From the NCBI GenBank assembly GCA_050247155.1, contig JBFWUS010000004.1:52450-116449 (forward strand): a DNA stretch of 64,000 nucleotides. Direction: 5' to 3'. Every line of letters starts with the position of its first letter. Position 1 is the first letter of the stretch. Shown here piece by piece: positions 36,412-45,750 of this stretch. Below the pieces are notes generated by a model, which was not told the origin of the DNA, searched no databases, and saw only the letters and a list, made by a program, of their open reading frames with translations. Source of the DNA: Mesorhizobium_G sp050247155. GTDB taxonomy: Bacteria > Pseudomonadota > Alphaproteobacteria > Rhizobiales > Rhizobiaceae. The position numbers were made by a program, and so were the translations under genes.

Positions 36412-36426
36412 TTAACTGCCCGTTAT
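36412..36426 (-). promoter_or_regulatory. CtrA-like binding site upstream of ccrM
   Basis: TTAA, seven bases, TTAT on the plus strand (ATAA-N7-TTAA on the ccrM strand), one mismatch from the TTAA-N7-TTAA consensus of the master regulator CtrA. It is 27 bp from the ccrM start codon. In Caulobacter CtrA activates ccrM, so site and target agree. No GAnTC site was seen in the leader. Confidence 0.5.
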
Positions 36427-36543
36427 GGTTACCTTTCTCGGTAAAGAAACGATGAAGCGGCCGACGATTTCGCGCCTACGAGTTGCACTCCCGGCCGCGC
36501 GGCCCTAAATGCGGCGCTTTCCGACCTCGCGGACCAGCTTTCC

Positions 36544-37227
36544 ATGATCGATCTTGTCATCTTCGACTGCGACGGCGTGCTCGTCGATTCCGAAATCATC
36601 GCCGCGCGCGTCGAGGCGGACCTTCTGACGGCGGCGGGCTACGAGATTTCGCCGGAAGAGATTTCCGAGACCTATTCCGGCATGACCTTCAAGGACATCA
36701 TGCTGCGGATCGAGCAGGTTGCCGGCATCCCGCTGCAAGCTTCGTTGCTTGAGCAGTCGGAAAGACTGGTGGACGAGCGGCTGAAACGGGAAGTTCAAGC
36801 GATCGCCGGCGTGCACGAGGCGGTGCTGGGCGTCGCCGCGCCGCGCTGCGTCTGCTCCAACTCATCGCTGGAGCGGCTTGACCTGATGCTGACAGCAACG
36901 AGGATCAAGCCTTTATTCGGCAACAATATTTTCTCGTCGCTGGCGACCGAGAGCAAAAAGCCCAAGCCGGCGCCGGATGTTTTCCTTCATGCCACAAAGG
37001 CCATGGGCGCCAAGCCGGCGAACACTTTTGTCATCGAGGATTCGGTGCATGGCATTCGTGGCGCCAAAGCCGCCGGCATGCGCGTCATCGGCTTCACCGG
37101 TGCGGCGCACAGCTATCCCGGCCATTCCGATATGCTGACGGAAGCAGGGGCGGAAACCGTCATTCGGCGCTGGCCGGAACTTGGCGCGGTGTTGACGGCG
37201 CTAGCCGAATGGACCGAGGACGCGTGA
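36544..37227 (+). CDS. HAD-family phosphatase (subclass IA, Gph/beta-phosphoglucomutase-like)
   Basis: 227 residues with the full motif set: IFDCDGVLVDSE, CVCSNSSLERL, KKPKPAPDVFL and VIEDSVHGIRGAKAAGM. The cap domain is alpha-helical (type C1). Such proteins hydrolyse phosphoglycolate or sugar phosphates; substrate unknown. It diverges from ccrM across a 158-bp intergenic region. Confidence 0.9.
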   Translation: MIDLVIFDCDGVLVDSEIIAARVEADLLTAAGYEISPEEISETYSGMTFKDIMLRIEQVAGIPLQASLLEQSERLVDERLKREVQAIAGVHEAVLGVAAPRCVCSNSSLERLDLMLTATRIKPLFGNNIFSSLATESKKPKPAPDVFLHATKAMGAKPANTFVIEDSVHGIRGAKAAGMRVIGFTGAAHSYPGHSDMLTEAGAETVIRRWPELGAVLTALAEWTEDA

Positions 37228-37236
37228 CGCCGAATT

Positions 37237-37821
37237 TTATTCGGCCGACTTCTTCACACCTTCATCATAGCCGACAAAAATGCGCGCCTGGCCGTCCGGC
37301 GGGATCGGAATCACGACGTTGGGGTCTGTAAAGACGAATTGCGTGGCCGACGACGTGTCGCTGATTTGCACCTTGTACTGATGCAGTTGCGAATAGATCG
37401 GCTGGCCGCCTTGCGTCACGACAACACGGATCGGCATGGTGACGGTGCCCGCTTGGACCATTGGCCCAGGAACTACACGCCCCGCCGCGGCGACCTTGAT
37501 GGTCATGTTGCCGTCGGCACGGGTGCAGCTGCGCGAGGAATCCGTAATGGAGGCCTGGTAAATGACCTTGGAAGCGTCCCCGTCGCCGCCTTTCGCATAG
37601 GTGCTGTAATAAGCCGTTCCTTCGCGCACCACGACCGATGGACAGAAGGCGCGCAACTCGCTTTGAAGCACCTTGCCGTCGGGTGGCGGGGGGGCCGTAG
37701 CGTCGACGCCAGCGACCGCATTGTCGCCGCTTTGTACGCCCGACTGACAGCCGGCAGCCGCAAGGAGCAGCACCAGCGCCGTCACAGAAAGCCCTGTTTT
37801 CTTGGAATTCAGCCGTTTCAT
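37237..37821 (-). CDS. Putative lipoprotein, rhizobial conserved hypothetical
   Basis: 194 residues with a lipoprotein signal (VTALVLLLAAAGCQSG). The mature part contains ELRAFCPSVVVREG and SSRSCTRADGNM, whose two cysteines might pair, and ends in VFTDPNVVIPIPPDGQARI, a beta-rich pattern. No enzymatic motif. It faces the phosphatase gene with 9 bp between the stops. Function unknown. Confidence 0.75.
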   Translation of the reverse strand: MKRLNSKKTGLSVTALVLLLAAAGCQSGVQSGDNAVAGVDATAPPPPDGKVLQSELRAFCPSVVVREGTAYYSTYAKGGDGDASKVIYQASITDSSRSCTRADGNMTIKVAAAGRVVPGPMVQAGTVTMPIRVVVTQGGQPIYSQLHQYKVQISDTSSATQFVFTDPNVVIPIPPDGQARIFVGYDEGVKKSAE

Positions 37822-37947
37822 GCTTCTCGTTGTTCCGTTCAGGCCGGCGTCCTATAGCAACCGCGCGTCGAAAAATCGACGGCGACGTTTGACTTTTTGA
37901 TGACAATTGGCGTTTAGACCGCTCTCCAGACCAGCAAAAGTGATCTC

Positions 37948-39345
37948 ATGCGCTATGTGAGTACCCGCGGGGAAGCCCCCGCACTCGGCTTCAGCGATGC
38001 CGTATTGGCCGGTCTCGCCCGGGATGGCGGTCTGTATGTGCCGGATGCGTGGCCGACATTCAGCGCGGCTGACATTCGGGCCATGCGCGGCCTGCCCTAT
38101 GCGGACCTCGCGATCCGCGTGCTGACGCCATTCCTTGGCGGCGACATCAAGCAGGACGTGTTCGAAAAGCTGGTGCGTGGGGCTTACGGCACGTTCCGTC
38201 ACGCCGCAGTGTGCCCGCTGGTGCAGACAGGGCCGGACCGTTACGTGCTGGAGCTCTTCCACGGCCCGACCTTGGCCTTCAAGGACGTGGCTATGCAATT
38301 GCTGGCGCGATTGATGGATCACATCCTGGCCGAGCGTGGCGAAATGGCGACCATCGTCGGGGCGACATCCGGCGATACTGGCGGCGCGGCGATCGAGGCC
38401 TTTGCCGGTCGCGAGCGGACAGATGTCTTCATCCTGTTCCCGCACAACCGGGTCTCGCCGGTGCAGCAGCGCCAGATGACGACTTCGGGAGCGCAAAACG
38501 TGCACGCCATCGCGCTCGAAGGCAATTTCGACGACTGCCAGGGCATTTTGAAGGATTTGTTCAACAACCACGGTTTCCGTGATCGCGTCCGCCTGTCCGG
38601 CGTGAATTCGATCAACTGGGCGCGAGTGATGGCTCAGATCGTCTACTATTTTTCGTCGGCCCTGTCGCTCGGGGCTCCGGACAGGGCGGTATCATTCGTG
38701 GTTCCGACCGGCAATTTCGGCGACATTTTCGCGGGCTATGCGGCCAAGCGCATGGGACTTCCGATCGAACGGCTGGTGATCGCGACCAACGACAACGATA
38801 TTCTGGCTCGTACGCTGGAAAACGGCGAATATCGTATGAAAGGCGTCGTCGCCACGACATCACCCTCCATGGACATCCAGGTGTCGTCCAATTTCGAGCG
38901 GCTGCTGTTCGAGGCAGCGGAACGTGATGCGGCAACGGTGCGCCGGTACATGGCCGGGCTGAAACAGTCTGGCGGTTTCCAGATCGACGCGCCGGCCATG
39001 CAGCGCATTCGCGCCGAATTTGACGCCGGGCGCGCAACGATGGCCGATGTGGACGCGACCATTGCCGCTGGTGTTGAGGCCAGCGGATACTTGTTCGATC
39101 CACACACTGCGTCGGCTGACAGGGTGGCCGACCTTCTGTCGTCGAGGAATGCGCCGGTTGTGGTTTTAGGCACCGCCCACCCAGCCAAATTCCCCGATTC
39201 CGTGGAAAAAGCGTCGGGCATTCGCCCGCAACTGCCGGCATGGCTTGCCGGCATGATGGAAAAACCCGAGAAATTTGATGTACTTCCATCCGACGCTAAA
39301 ATGGTGGAAGAATATGTCAGCCACCGCGCGAGGGCGGCAGCTTAG
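37948..39345 (+). CDS. thrC: Threonine synthase
   Basis: 465 residues, typical of the long ThrC class. The N-terminal MRYVSTRGEAPALGFSDAVL and GLARDGGLYVP are hallmarks; the PLP lysine lies in FHGPTLAFKDVAMQ; the phosphate-binding loop is GATSGDTGGAA. It converts O-phosphohomoserine to threonine. thrB is 8 kb away in the same window. An M16 peptidase gene starts 14 bp later, a linkage common in rhizobia. Confidence 0.97.
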   Translation: MRYVSTRGEAPALGFSDAVLAGLARDGGLYVPDAWPTFSAADIRAMRGLPYADLAIRVLTPFLGGDIKQDVFEKLVRGAYGTFRHAAVCPLVQTGPDRYVLELFHGPTLAFKDVAMQLLARLMDHILAERGEMATIVGATSGDTGGAAIEAFAGRERTDVFILFPHNRVSPVQQRQMTTSGAQNVHAIALEGNFDDCQGILKDLFNNHGFRDRVRLSGVNSINWARVMAQIVYYFSSALSLGAPDRAVSFVVPTGNFGDIFAGYAAKRMGLPIERLVIATNDNDILARTLENGEYRMKGVVATTSPSMDIQVSSNFERLLFEAAERDAATVRRYMAGLKQSGGFQIDAPAMQRIRAEFDAGRATMADVDATIAAGVEASGYLFDPHTASADRVADLLSSRNAPVVVLGTAHPAKFPDSVEKASGIRPQLPAWLAGMMEKPEKFDVLPSDAKMVEEYVSHRARAAA

Positions 39346-39359
39346 GGAGACAATTGCGT

Positions 39360-40649
39360 ATGGGAGTTGAGGTAAGCCGGCTGTCGAACGGCCTGACGGT
39401 CGCCACCGAAACCCTGCCGAGCGTTGAGTCCGTCGCGCTGGGCGTTTGGGTGAAATCGGGCGCCCGCAACGAACGCGACGACGAGCATGGCATGGCCCAT
39501 CTGCTCGAGCACATGGCCTTCAAGGGCACATCGAGCCGGACGGCGTTCCAGATCGCCTCCCAGATCGAAAATGTCGGCGGCGAGATCAACGCGGCCACCA
39601 GCGTCGAAACGACCTCCTTCTATGCCCGCGTGCTCTCCGACGACATGCCGCTGGCCGTCGATATTCTGGCCGACATCCTGCAGGATTCGAGCTTCGACCC
39701 CGCTGAACTGGCGCGCGAGCAGCATGTGATCCTGCAAGAGATCGGCGCAGCGCACGATACTCCGGACGATATCGTGTTCGACCGTTTCAGCGAGACGGCT
39801 TACCGTCACCAGACAATCGGACGCTCGATCCTGGGAACGCCAGAGACCGTGAAATCGTTTACCGCGCCGCAGATCCGTAGTTTCATCGAACGCCAATACG
39901 GTGCCGACCGCATGGTCGTTGTGGCCGCAGGCGATGTGAAACACGATGAGTTCGTGCGTGAGGTGGAGCGCAAACTTGGCGGCTTCCGTGCTACCTCGGA
40001 CAGCACGATCCCGCACTATGCGCATTATGTCGGCGGCGACTTCCGCGAAGACCGCGACCTGATGGACGCGCAGATCATCCTCGGCTTCGAAGGCCGCGCC
40101 TATCACGTGCGCGACTTCTACGCTTCGCAAGTGCTGTCGATGATTCTTGGCGGCGGCATGTCCTCCCGCCTGTTCCAGGAGGTGCGCGAGAAACGAGGCC
40201 TCTGCTACTCGATCTACTCCTTCCATTGGGGCTTTTCGGATACTGGCATCTTTGGCGTACATGCCGCGACCGGCGAAGGAGATATCGCCAAGCTGGTGCC
40301 TTTGATTCTCAAGGAATTCGGGAAAGCAAGCGAGTCGATCAGCCAGGCCGAACTCGATCGCGCGCGGGCGCAGTATCGCGCCGGCCTCATCATGTCGGCC
40401 GAGAGCGCGGCCAGCCGCGCTTCGCAGATCGCCAGGCAACTGCTTTTGTTCGGCCGGCCGATCGACAAGGAAGAGCTGATGACGCGATTGGGAGCGTTGA
40501 CGGTGGACCGTCTGACCGATCTGTCGGCGCGGCTGTTCTCCACCACGCCGACAGTCGCGGCAATCGGTCCGATCGGATCGCTGGCGCCCTACGAGCAGAT
40601 TGCCGACCTTCTGCCTCAACCGTCGGTCGCGCAAAAACTCGCTGTATGA
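39360..40649 (+). CDS. M16-family zinc metallopeptidase (processing-peptidase-like)
   Basis: 429 residues from the ATG at 39360, preferred over a TTG 6 bp upstream because AGGGAGA is then 9 bp away. The inverted zinc motif is HLLEH in GMAHLLEHMAFKGTS, with the downstream Glu in the SVETTSFYARVL region. It is close to the mitochondrial processing peptidase beta group and to bacterial single-domain M16B enzymes. No signal peptide is visible. Confidence 0.92.
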   Translation: MGVEVSRLSNGLTVATETLPSVESVALGVWVKSGARNERDDEHGMAHLLEHMAFKGTSSRTAFQIASQIENVGGEINAATSVETTSFYARVLSDDMPLAVDILADILQDSSFDPAELAREQHVILQEIGAAHDTPDDIVFDRFSETAYRHQTIGRSILGTPETVKSFTAPQIRSFIERQYGADRMVVVAAGDVKHDEFVREVERKLGGFRATSDSTIPHYAHYVGGDFREDRDLMDAQIILGFEGRAYHVRDFYASQVLSMILGGGMSSRLFQEVREKRGLCYSIYSFHWGFSDTGIFGVHAATGEGDIAKLVPLILKEFGKASESISQAELDRARAQYRAGLIMSAESAASRASQIARQLLLFGRPIDKEELMTRLGALTVDRLTDLSARLFSTTPTVAAIGPIGSLAPYEQIADLLPQPSVAQKLAV

Positions 40650-40667
40650 CGCGACGCTTGCCGCACC

Positions 40668-41270
40668 ATGTTTGCCCTACCGTTTTTCCGCCGCGACCTG
40701 CCGACTTTGGTCGGCGAAAGGACCAGGCTGGCGGTCCCAACTGCGGCGGACTATCAACAATGGGCTGACCTGCGTCGGGAGAGCCGGACGTTTCTGGAAC
40801 CCTGGGAGCCGCGCTGGACGGAGGACGAACTCGACCGTTCCGCCTGGCGTCAAAGGCTCAGCCGCTATCGCGAAGATCTGGCGCAGGGCACAGCCGTCGC
40901 GTTCTTCATTTTCGACAGGAAGTCCGGCCAATTGTTGGGCGGGATAACGTTGGGCAATATTCGCCATGGGGTCGCGCAGACCGGCCATATCGGCTACTGG
41001 ATGGGCGAACGATTTGCTGGGCGAGGTTATATGGCGGAAGCGGTGCGGCTGGTGGCCGAATATGCGTTCAACACGCTGCACCTGCATCGCATCGAGGCTG
41101 CCTGCATACCGGGCAACCAGCGGTCTGTCCGTGTGCTTGAAAAAGCCGGATTCCAGCGCGAAGGCCTGCTCAGGTCCTACCTGCGCATCAACGGTGTGTG
41201 GCAGGATCATCACCTCTATGCGCTGATTGCGGGGGATCCGATGAGTGCAGCAACGAAGAGTGCAATTTGA
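40668..41270 (+). CDS. GNAT acetyltransferase, RimJ-like
   Basis: 200 residues. Acetyl-CoA-binding motif A is GHIGYWMGERFAGRGYMAEA, followed by HRIEAACIPGNQRSVRVLEK and AGFQREGLLRSYLRING, typical of RimJ/RimL N-terminal acetyltransferases. Probable target is a ribosomal or other protein N-terminus. It overlaps the next gene by 4 bp (TTGA). Confidence 0.9.
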   Translation: MFALPFFRRDLPTLVGERTRLAVPTAADYQQWADLRRESRTFLEPWEPRWTEDELDRSAWRQRLSRYREDLAQGTAVAFFIFDRKSGQLLGGITLGNIRHGVAQTGHIGYWMGERFAGRGYMAEAVRLVAEYAFNTLHLHRIEAACIPGNQRSVRVLEKAGFQREGLLRSYLRINGVWQDHHLYALIAGDPMSAATKSAI

Positions 41271-44152
41271 CAGGCATCGTGCGACAGGTGACGCTTTGGC
41301 TGGTGGCCGCCCTCGCGGCCATCATTGTCATGGCGACGGCGGCCGGCGCCGTGGAGGCGATCAAGATTTCGAAGGACCTCAATGCGCTCGACCTGTCGCG
41401 CGCGGTCGAAATCTCACGCGGCGACGGCAACAGTTTCCAGGTCACGACTGTGCCCAGCCAGGACGGCATCGTACGGCGCATCGAGGTCGAAGCAGCGAAC
41501 AAGACGTCGAGCGGCTATTGGGGCGTGTTCGCTCTCGCCAATACGTCCGACGAGCAGCTCGATCGCCTGGTCGTCGCACCGCATTTCCGGCTGGTCGATT
41601 CGGGGCTCATCTGGCCTGATCTGGGCTCCTCGCGCATCACCGCGATCACACCCAGCGAAGGCTTTGCCCTGGAGCGGCAGGACAGCCCGGACGCGGATGT
41701 GTTCCAGGTGACGCTGAACCCCGGGGCAGTGGTCACCTTCGTGGCGGAACTGGCCTCGCCGAGACTGCCGCAAGTGTATCTGTGGAACCCCGAGACCTAC
41801 AAGGATACGGTAAACTCCTACACCCTTTTCCGGGGCATCGTGATCGGCATCGCCGGGCTGATGGCGCTGTTCCTGACCATTCTTTTCGTGGTCAAGGGCA
41901 CTTCGCTGTTTCCCGCGACAGCAGCGCTCGCCTGGGCGGTTCTGGCCTATATCTGCGTGGATTTCGGCTTCCTCAACAAGGTGATCGAAATCTCTCCCGG
42001 CAACGAGCAGATCTGGCGGGCAGGCACGGAAGTGGCGCTGGCGGCCACCTTCGTCGTCTTCCTCTTCGCTTATCTCAACCTCAACCGCTGGCACGGCCAT
42101 TTCAGCTACGGCGCGCTGGTGTGGATGCTGGGTCTCGCCTCCCTGGCTGGCGTCGCCGTATTCGACCCGCCGATGGCCGCCGGGATCGCTCGCATCTCGT
42201 TTGCCGCGACCGCCGTCGTCGGCACCTGTTTGATCGTCTATCTCGGCATGCAGAACTACGATCGAGCCATCATGCTGATCCCAAGCTGGCTGATGGTGCT
42301 CGCCTGGATCGGCGCCTGCTGGATGACCATGACAGGGCGGCTGGACAACGACATCATCCAGCCGGCCCTAGGTGGCGGGCTGATTCTGATCGTGCTTCTG
42401 ATCGGCTTCACGGTCATGCAGCACGCCTTGGCCGGAGGCGCGCTGCATCAGGGCTTGTTTTCGGACATGGAACGCCAGGCGCTCGCAGTCGCCGGTTCCG
42501 GCGACACGGTCTGGGATTGGGATGTGCTGCGCGACCGCGTGGTGACGCGTCCAGACGTGAGCTATCAGCTCGGCCTGGCACCGAACAGCCTCGGTGGACC
42601 CGCGCGGAACTGGCTGCCGGTGCTGCACAACGAAGATCGCGACACGTTTCGCACTTTGCTCGACGTCGTGCTGGAGCATCGGCGCGGCAGGGTTGCGCAG
42701 GATTTCCGGCTACGTGGCGCCGACGGACATTATCACTGGTTTGCGCTGCGCGCCCGGCCGGTTATCGGCTCGGACGGCGAGGTGATACGCTGCGTCGGCA
42801 CGCTTGTGGATGTGACCGAACAGAAGAAGTCCGAAGAACGGCTGCTGCACGATGCGGTGCATGACAACCTCACCGGACTGCCAAACCGCGAACTGTTCAT
42901 GAACCGGCTGGAGGCGATCCTGTCGATCGCCAAGTCGGAGGAACACGTGCGCCCGACGGTCTTCGTGATCGACATCGACCGTTTCAAGCAGGTGAACGAC
43001 GGCTTGGGCATCTCGGCGGGCGACACGATCCTTTTGACGGTGGCGCGCCGGCTCCACAGGCTGTTGAAGCCCAAGGACGCCCTATCTCGTTTTTCCGGCG
43101 ACCAGTTCGCGATGCTGCTGCTTTCGGAACAGGATCCGGCGAGAATCGCAGCGGTCGCCGAAGCTGTAAAGCAAGCGATCCAAGGCCCGATCACCTTTGC
43201 CAAGCGCGAGATCGTGCTGACGGCCTCGATCGGCTTGCTGGGTTGGACCGCCGGACACGAGTCGGCCGAGGAAATGGTTAAGGACGCAGAGCTTGCCATG
43301 CAGCAGGCCAAGCGCTTTGGCGGCGATCGGATCGAGCCGTTCCGGCCGGCCTTCCGCACCCTCGGCACGGACCGGCTGCAGATCGAATCGGACCTGCGCC
43401 GCGCGGTGGAGCGCAAGGAAATCACGCTCGCCTATCAGCCGATCGTGCATCTGGAAGACCGTGGCATAGCCGGTTTCGAGGCCTTGTTGCGGTGGTCGCA
43501 CCCTCGTCGGGGCATGATCCCTCCATCGGAGTTCATTCCCGTTGCTGAGAGCTGCGGGCTGATCATTCCGCTTGGGCTTTTCGCCATGCAGCGGGCAGCA
43601 GAGGACCTCGCGGGATGGCAGAAGCAGATCGGCGATGGGCCGCTTTCGGTGTCGGTCAATCTGTCCAGCCGACAGCTTTTGCGCCGCGATCTGGTGAGCG
43701 ATGTGCGCTCGGCGATCTCGCGCGCCAATTTGCAACCGCGTTGCTTCCGGCTTGAACTGACGGAATCACTGGTTATGGACAATCCTGAGCAGACCGCGCA
43801 CGTACTGTCGCGTCTGAAAAAACTCGGCATCGGCCTGTCGCTGGACGATTTCGGGACCGGCTATTCGTCGCTGTCCTACCTGACGCGTTTCCCCTTCGAC
43901 ACAATCAAGATCGATAAGAGCTTTCTGGACGACACGACCTCGAAGCGTTCCGTCTTGCTCAAATCCATGATCAATATGGGTCATGAGCTGGGAATGGCTG
44001 TCGTGGCCGAAGGCATCGCCGACGAAAACGACGCGCTGGAACTCAGGCAGATGGGCTGCGAATATGCCCAAAGCTTCCTGTTCGGCCAGCCGATGGATGC
44101 CGAGCGCGTTCTCAGGCTCCTGAAAGAGCAGTATCCGATGGCTCAGGCGTGA
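41267..44152 (+). CDS. Membrane PAS-GGDEF-EAL cyclic-di-GMP protein with degenerate GGDEF
   Basis: 961 residues from a TTG at 41267 with GAAGAG upstream; no ATG fits. One N-terminal helix, an extracytoplasmic beta-rich domain (about 25-180), then six or seven helices (about 195-410), a PAS-like domain (about 430-545), GGDEF (about 555-710) and EAL (about 720-955). The GGDEF site reads RFSGDQF, so cyclase activity should be lost. The EAL domain keeps FEALLRW, NLSSRQL, ELTESLVMDN and DDFGTGYSSLSYL, so it is probably an active c-di-GMP phosphodiesterase. Ends tail-to-tail with yqgE, overlapping 10 bp. Confidence 0.92.
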   Translation: MTGIVRQVTLWLVAALAAIIVMATAAGAVEAIKISKDLNALDLSRAVEISRGDGNSFQVTTVPSQDGIVRRIEVEAANKTSSGYWGVFALANTSDEQLDRLVVAPHFRLVDSGLIWPDLGSSRITAITPSEGFALERQDSPDADVFQVTLNPGAVVTFVAELASPRLPQVYLWNPETYKDTVNSYTLFRGIVIGIAGLMALFLTILFVVKGTSLFPATAALAWAVLAYICVDFGFLNKVIEISPGNEQIWRAGTEVALAATFVVFLFAYLNLNRWHGHFSYGALVWMLGLASLAGVAVFDPPMAAGIARISFAATAVVGTCLIVYLGMQNYDRAIMLIPSWLMVLAWIGACWMTMTGRLDNDIIQPALGGGLILIVLLIGFTVMQHALAGGALHQGLFSDMERQALAVAGSGDTVWDWDVLRDRVVTRPDVSYQLGLAPNSLGGPARNWLPVLHNEDRDTFRTLLDVVLEHRRGRVAQDFRLRGADGHYHWFALRARPVIGSDGEVIRCVGTLVDVTEQKKSEERLLHDAVHDNLTGLPNRELFMNRLEAILSIAKSEEHVRPTVFVIDIDRFKQVNDGLGISAGDTILLTVARRLHRLLKPKDALSRFSGDQFAMLLLSEQDPARIAAVAEAVKQAIQGPITFAKREIVLTASIGLLGWTAGHESAEEMVKDAELAMQQAKRFGGDRIEPFRPAFRTLGTDRLQIESDLRRAVERKEITLAYQPIVHLEDRGIAGFEALLRWSHPRRGMIPPSEFIPVAESCGLIIPLGLFAMQRAAEDLAGWQKQIGDGPLSVSVNLSSRQLLRRDLVSDVRSAISRANLQPRCFRLELTESLVMDNPEQTAHVLSRLKKLGIGLSLDDFGTGYSSLSYLTRFPFDTIKIDKSFLDDTTSKRSVLLKSMINMGHELGMAVVAEGIADENDALELRQMGCEYAQSFLFGQPMDAERVLRLLKEQYPMAQA

Positions 44153-44760
44153 CCGGCAGTGTGGCTGAGCCGCGTCAGGTCGATGCCGATCATCGACATG
44201 ATACGATCGTATTTGCGCTCGATGTCGGCGTCGAAGAGAAGCTCCTCCGTCGCCGGGCAGGTCAGCCAGCCATTGGCGGCGATCTCGCTTTCAAGCTGCC
44301 CGGCGCCCCAACCTGAATAGCCAAGCGCCATCAGCGCCTGCCGTGGGCCACGCCCGGTCGAGATGGCGCGCAGGATATCGACTGTCGCGGTCAGACAGAC
44401 ATCTTCCGAGACAGGCAACGAGGATTCGACGAGATAGTCGTCGGAGTGAAGGACGAAACCCCGGCTGCGGTCAACCGGGCCGCCGTTGCGGATCACCATG
44501 TCGCGCGCCGATGGAGGCAAGCGGATTGCCTCCTGCTCCTCCAGAATGCCGAGCTGTACCAGAAGATCGGGAAACAGCATCTGCTGCGCCTGGTTGATGA
44601 TCAGGCCCATGGCGCCCTCTTCCGAGTGGGCGCAGACATAGATGACCGAGCGCGCAAAACGGTCGTCCTTCATGCCGGGCATGGCAATGAGGAACTGGTC
44701 ATCCAAATATCCGCGCCTGGTGGGCTGGGCGGACACCTTCTTTTGCCGCAAAAGGTCCAT
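44143..44760 (-). CDS. YqgE/AlgH family protein (UPF0301)
   Basis: 205 residues from the ATG at 44760 (the preceding in-frame TTG is not needed). Conserved UPF0301 features: DDQFLIAMPGMKDDRFARSV, GAMGLIINQ, the GGPV motif and LGYSGWGAGQLESEI. The biochemical function of the family is not established. Its gene converges on the EAL gene. Confidence 0.92.
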   Translation of the reverse strand: MDLLRQKKVSAQPTRRGYLDDQFLIAMPGMKDDRFARSVIYVCAHSEEGAMGLIINQAQQMLFPDLLVQLGILEEQEAIRLPPSARDMVIRNGGPVDRSRGFVLHSDDYLVESSLPVSEDVCLTATVDILRAISTGRGPRQALMALGYSGWGAGQLESEIAANGWLTCPATEELLFDADIERKYDRIMSMIGIDLTRLSHTAGHA

Positions 44761-44872
44761 CAAGAGAGCGTAACGCGTTTACGATTGGCTTGAAAGGCGT
44801 GATTCACGCAAAAATGAGCACGCTTACGAGCAAGTGAATTGCGAACGTTCGGTTGTGAGGCGATTGGGTGGC

Positions 44873-45673
44873 ATGATTTCGCAATCTGGAGCCCTGTTCC
44901 TAGCGGTTGCCGCGATATGCGCGAGCCCTGCCCTTGCCTCCTCGAGCGCATGGCACGAAGCCGAGGGCGGTCGGGTGCGGCTGGTAACGACGGGGGGGCC
45001 GGACGCCGATGGCCACTTGAAAGGCGTGCTGCAGATCGACCTCAAGCCAGGGTGGAAGACCTATTGGCGCGATCCGGGCGCTTCCGGCGTGCCGCCAAGC
45101 GTCGATGTCTCGGCCAATCCGCTGGTCGCCTCGGCGGTGATCGACTTTCCGGCGCCGAAGCATCATTTCGACGGCACATCGACTTGGGCGGGCTATGATC
45201 AACCCGTCGACCTGCCGGTAACGTTCACCATGCGGGCTTCGGGGAAAGCCGGCGTCATCGACGCTTCCGTGTTTCTCGGCATTTGCGAAACGATCTGCGT
45301 GCCGGTGCAAGCCAAGCTTAAGGTGGATACAGCCGTGGGCGGCGACGACTCGGCCGACGCGGCGACGGTAGCAGCGGCCTGGGCGGCCCTGCCGCAAGCC
45401 GCGACAAATGATTTTGGCGCTAAGACCGTGGCTTCGGATGACAAATCTGTCACGCTCGAAGTCACTGCCCCCAACGCAGACAAGGCCGAACTTTTTCTAG
45501 CCGGCAGCGACGGTTACATGTTCAGCCTGGCCAAGCCAGTGACCGGGGTCGGCAAGCCGATCTGGAAAGCCGACATCATCACTCGGCCGAAGGAAAAGCC
45601 TTCCGGTGACGGTCTTCATTACACGTTGCTAACACCCAATGGCGCTGTGTCCGGGCTGTTGCCCTACTTCTAG
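44873..45673 (+). CDS. Periplasmic DsbD-alpha-like protein
   Basis: 266 residues from the ATG at 44873, which starts a clear signal peptide (ALFLAVAAICASPALASSSA); an upstream GTG at 44834 is less likely. The segment LKPGWKTYWRDPGASGVPPS and VFLGICETICVPVQ match the N-terminal immunoglobulin-like domain of DsbD, whose two cysteines pass electrons. The membrane and thioredoxin domains of DsbD are absent. It may accept reducing power from a CcdA/ScsB-type partner elsewhere. Confidence 0.85.
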   Translation: MISQSGALFLAVAAICASPALASSSAWHEAEGGRVRLVTTGGPDADGHLKGVLQIDLKPGWKTYWRDPGASGVPPSVDVSANPLVASAVIDFPAPKHHFDGTSTWAGYDQPVDLPVTFTMRASGKAGVIDASVFLGICETICVPVQAKLKVDTAVGGDDSADAATVAAAWAALPQAATNDFGAKTVASDDKSVTLEVTAPNADKAELFLAGSDGYMFSLAKPVTGVGKPIWKADIITRPKEKPSGDGLHYTLLTPNGAVSGLLPYF

Positions 45674-45750
45674 GCCAGACCTACATGTCCGTTGCCCGGC
45701 CAGCGGCAAACCGCTAGTCGAGACATGACCCCCGATCAAAGGAACAAGAC

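Noticed and set aside
42880..43420. Active diguanylate cyclase
   Set aside because: The active-site loop reads SGDQF instead of GGDEF, so activity is unlikely.
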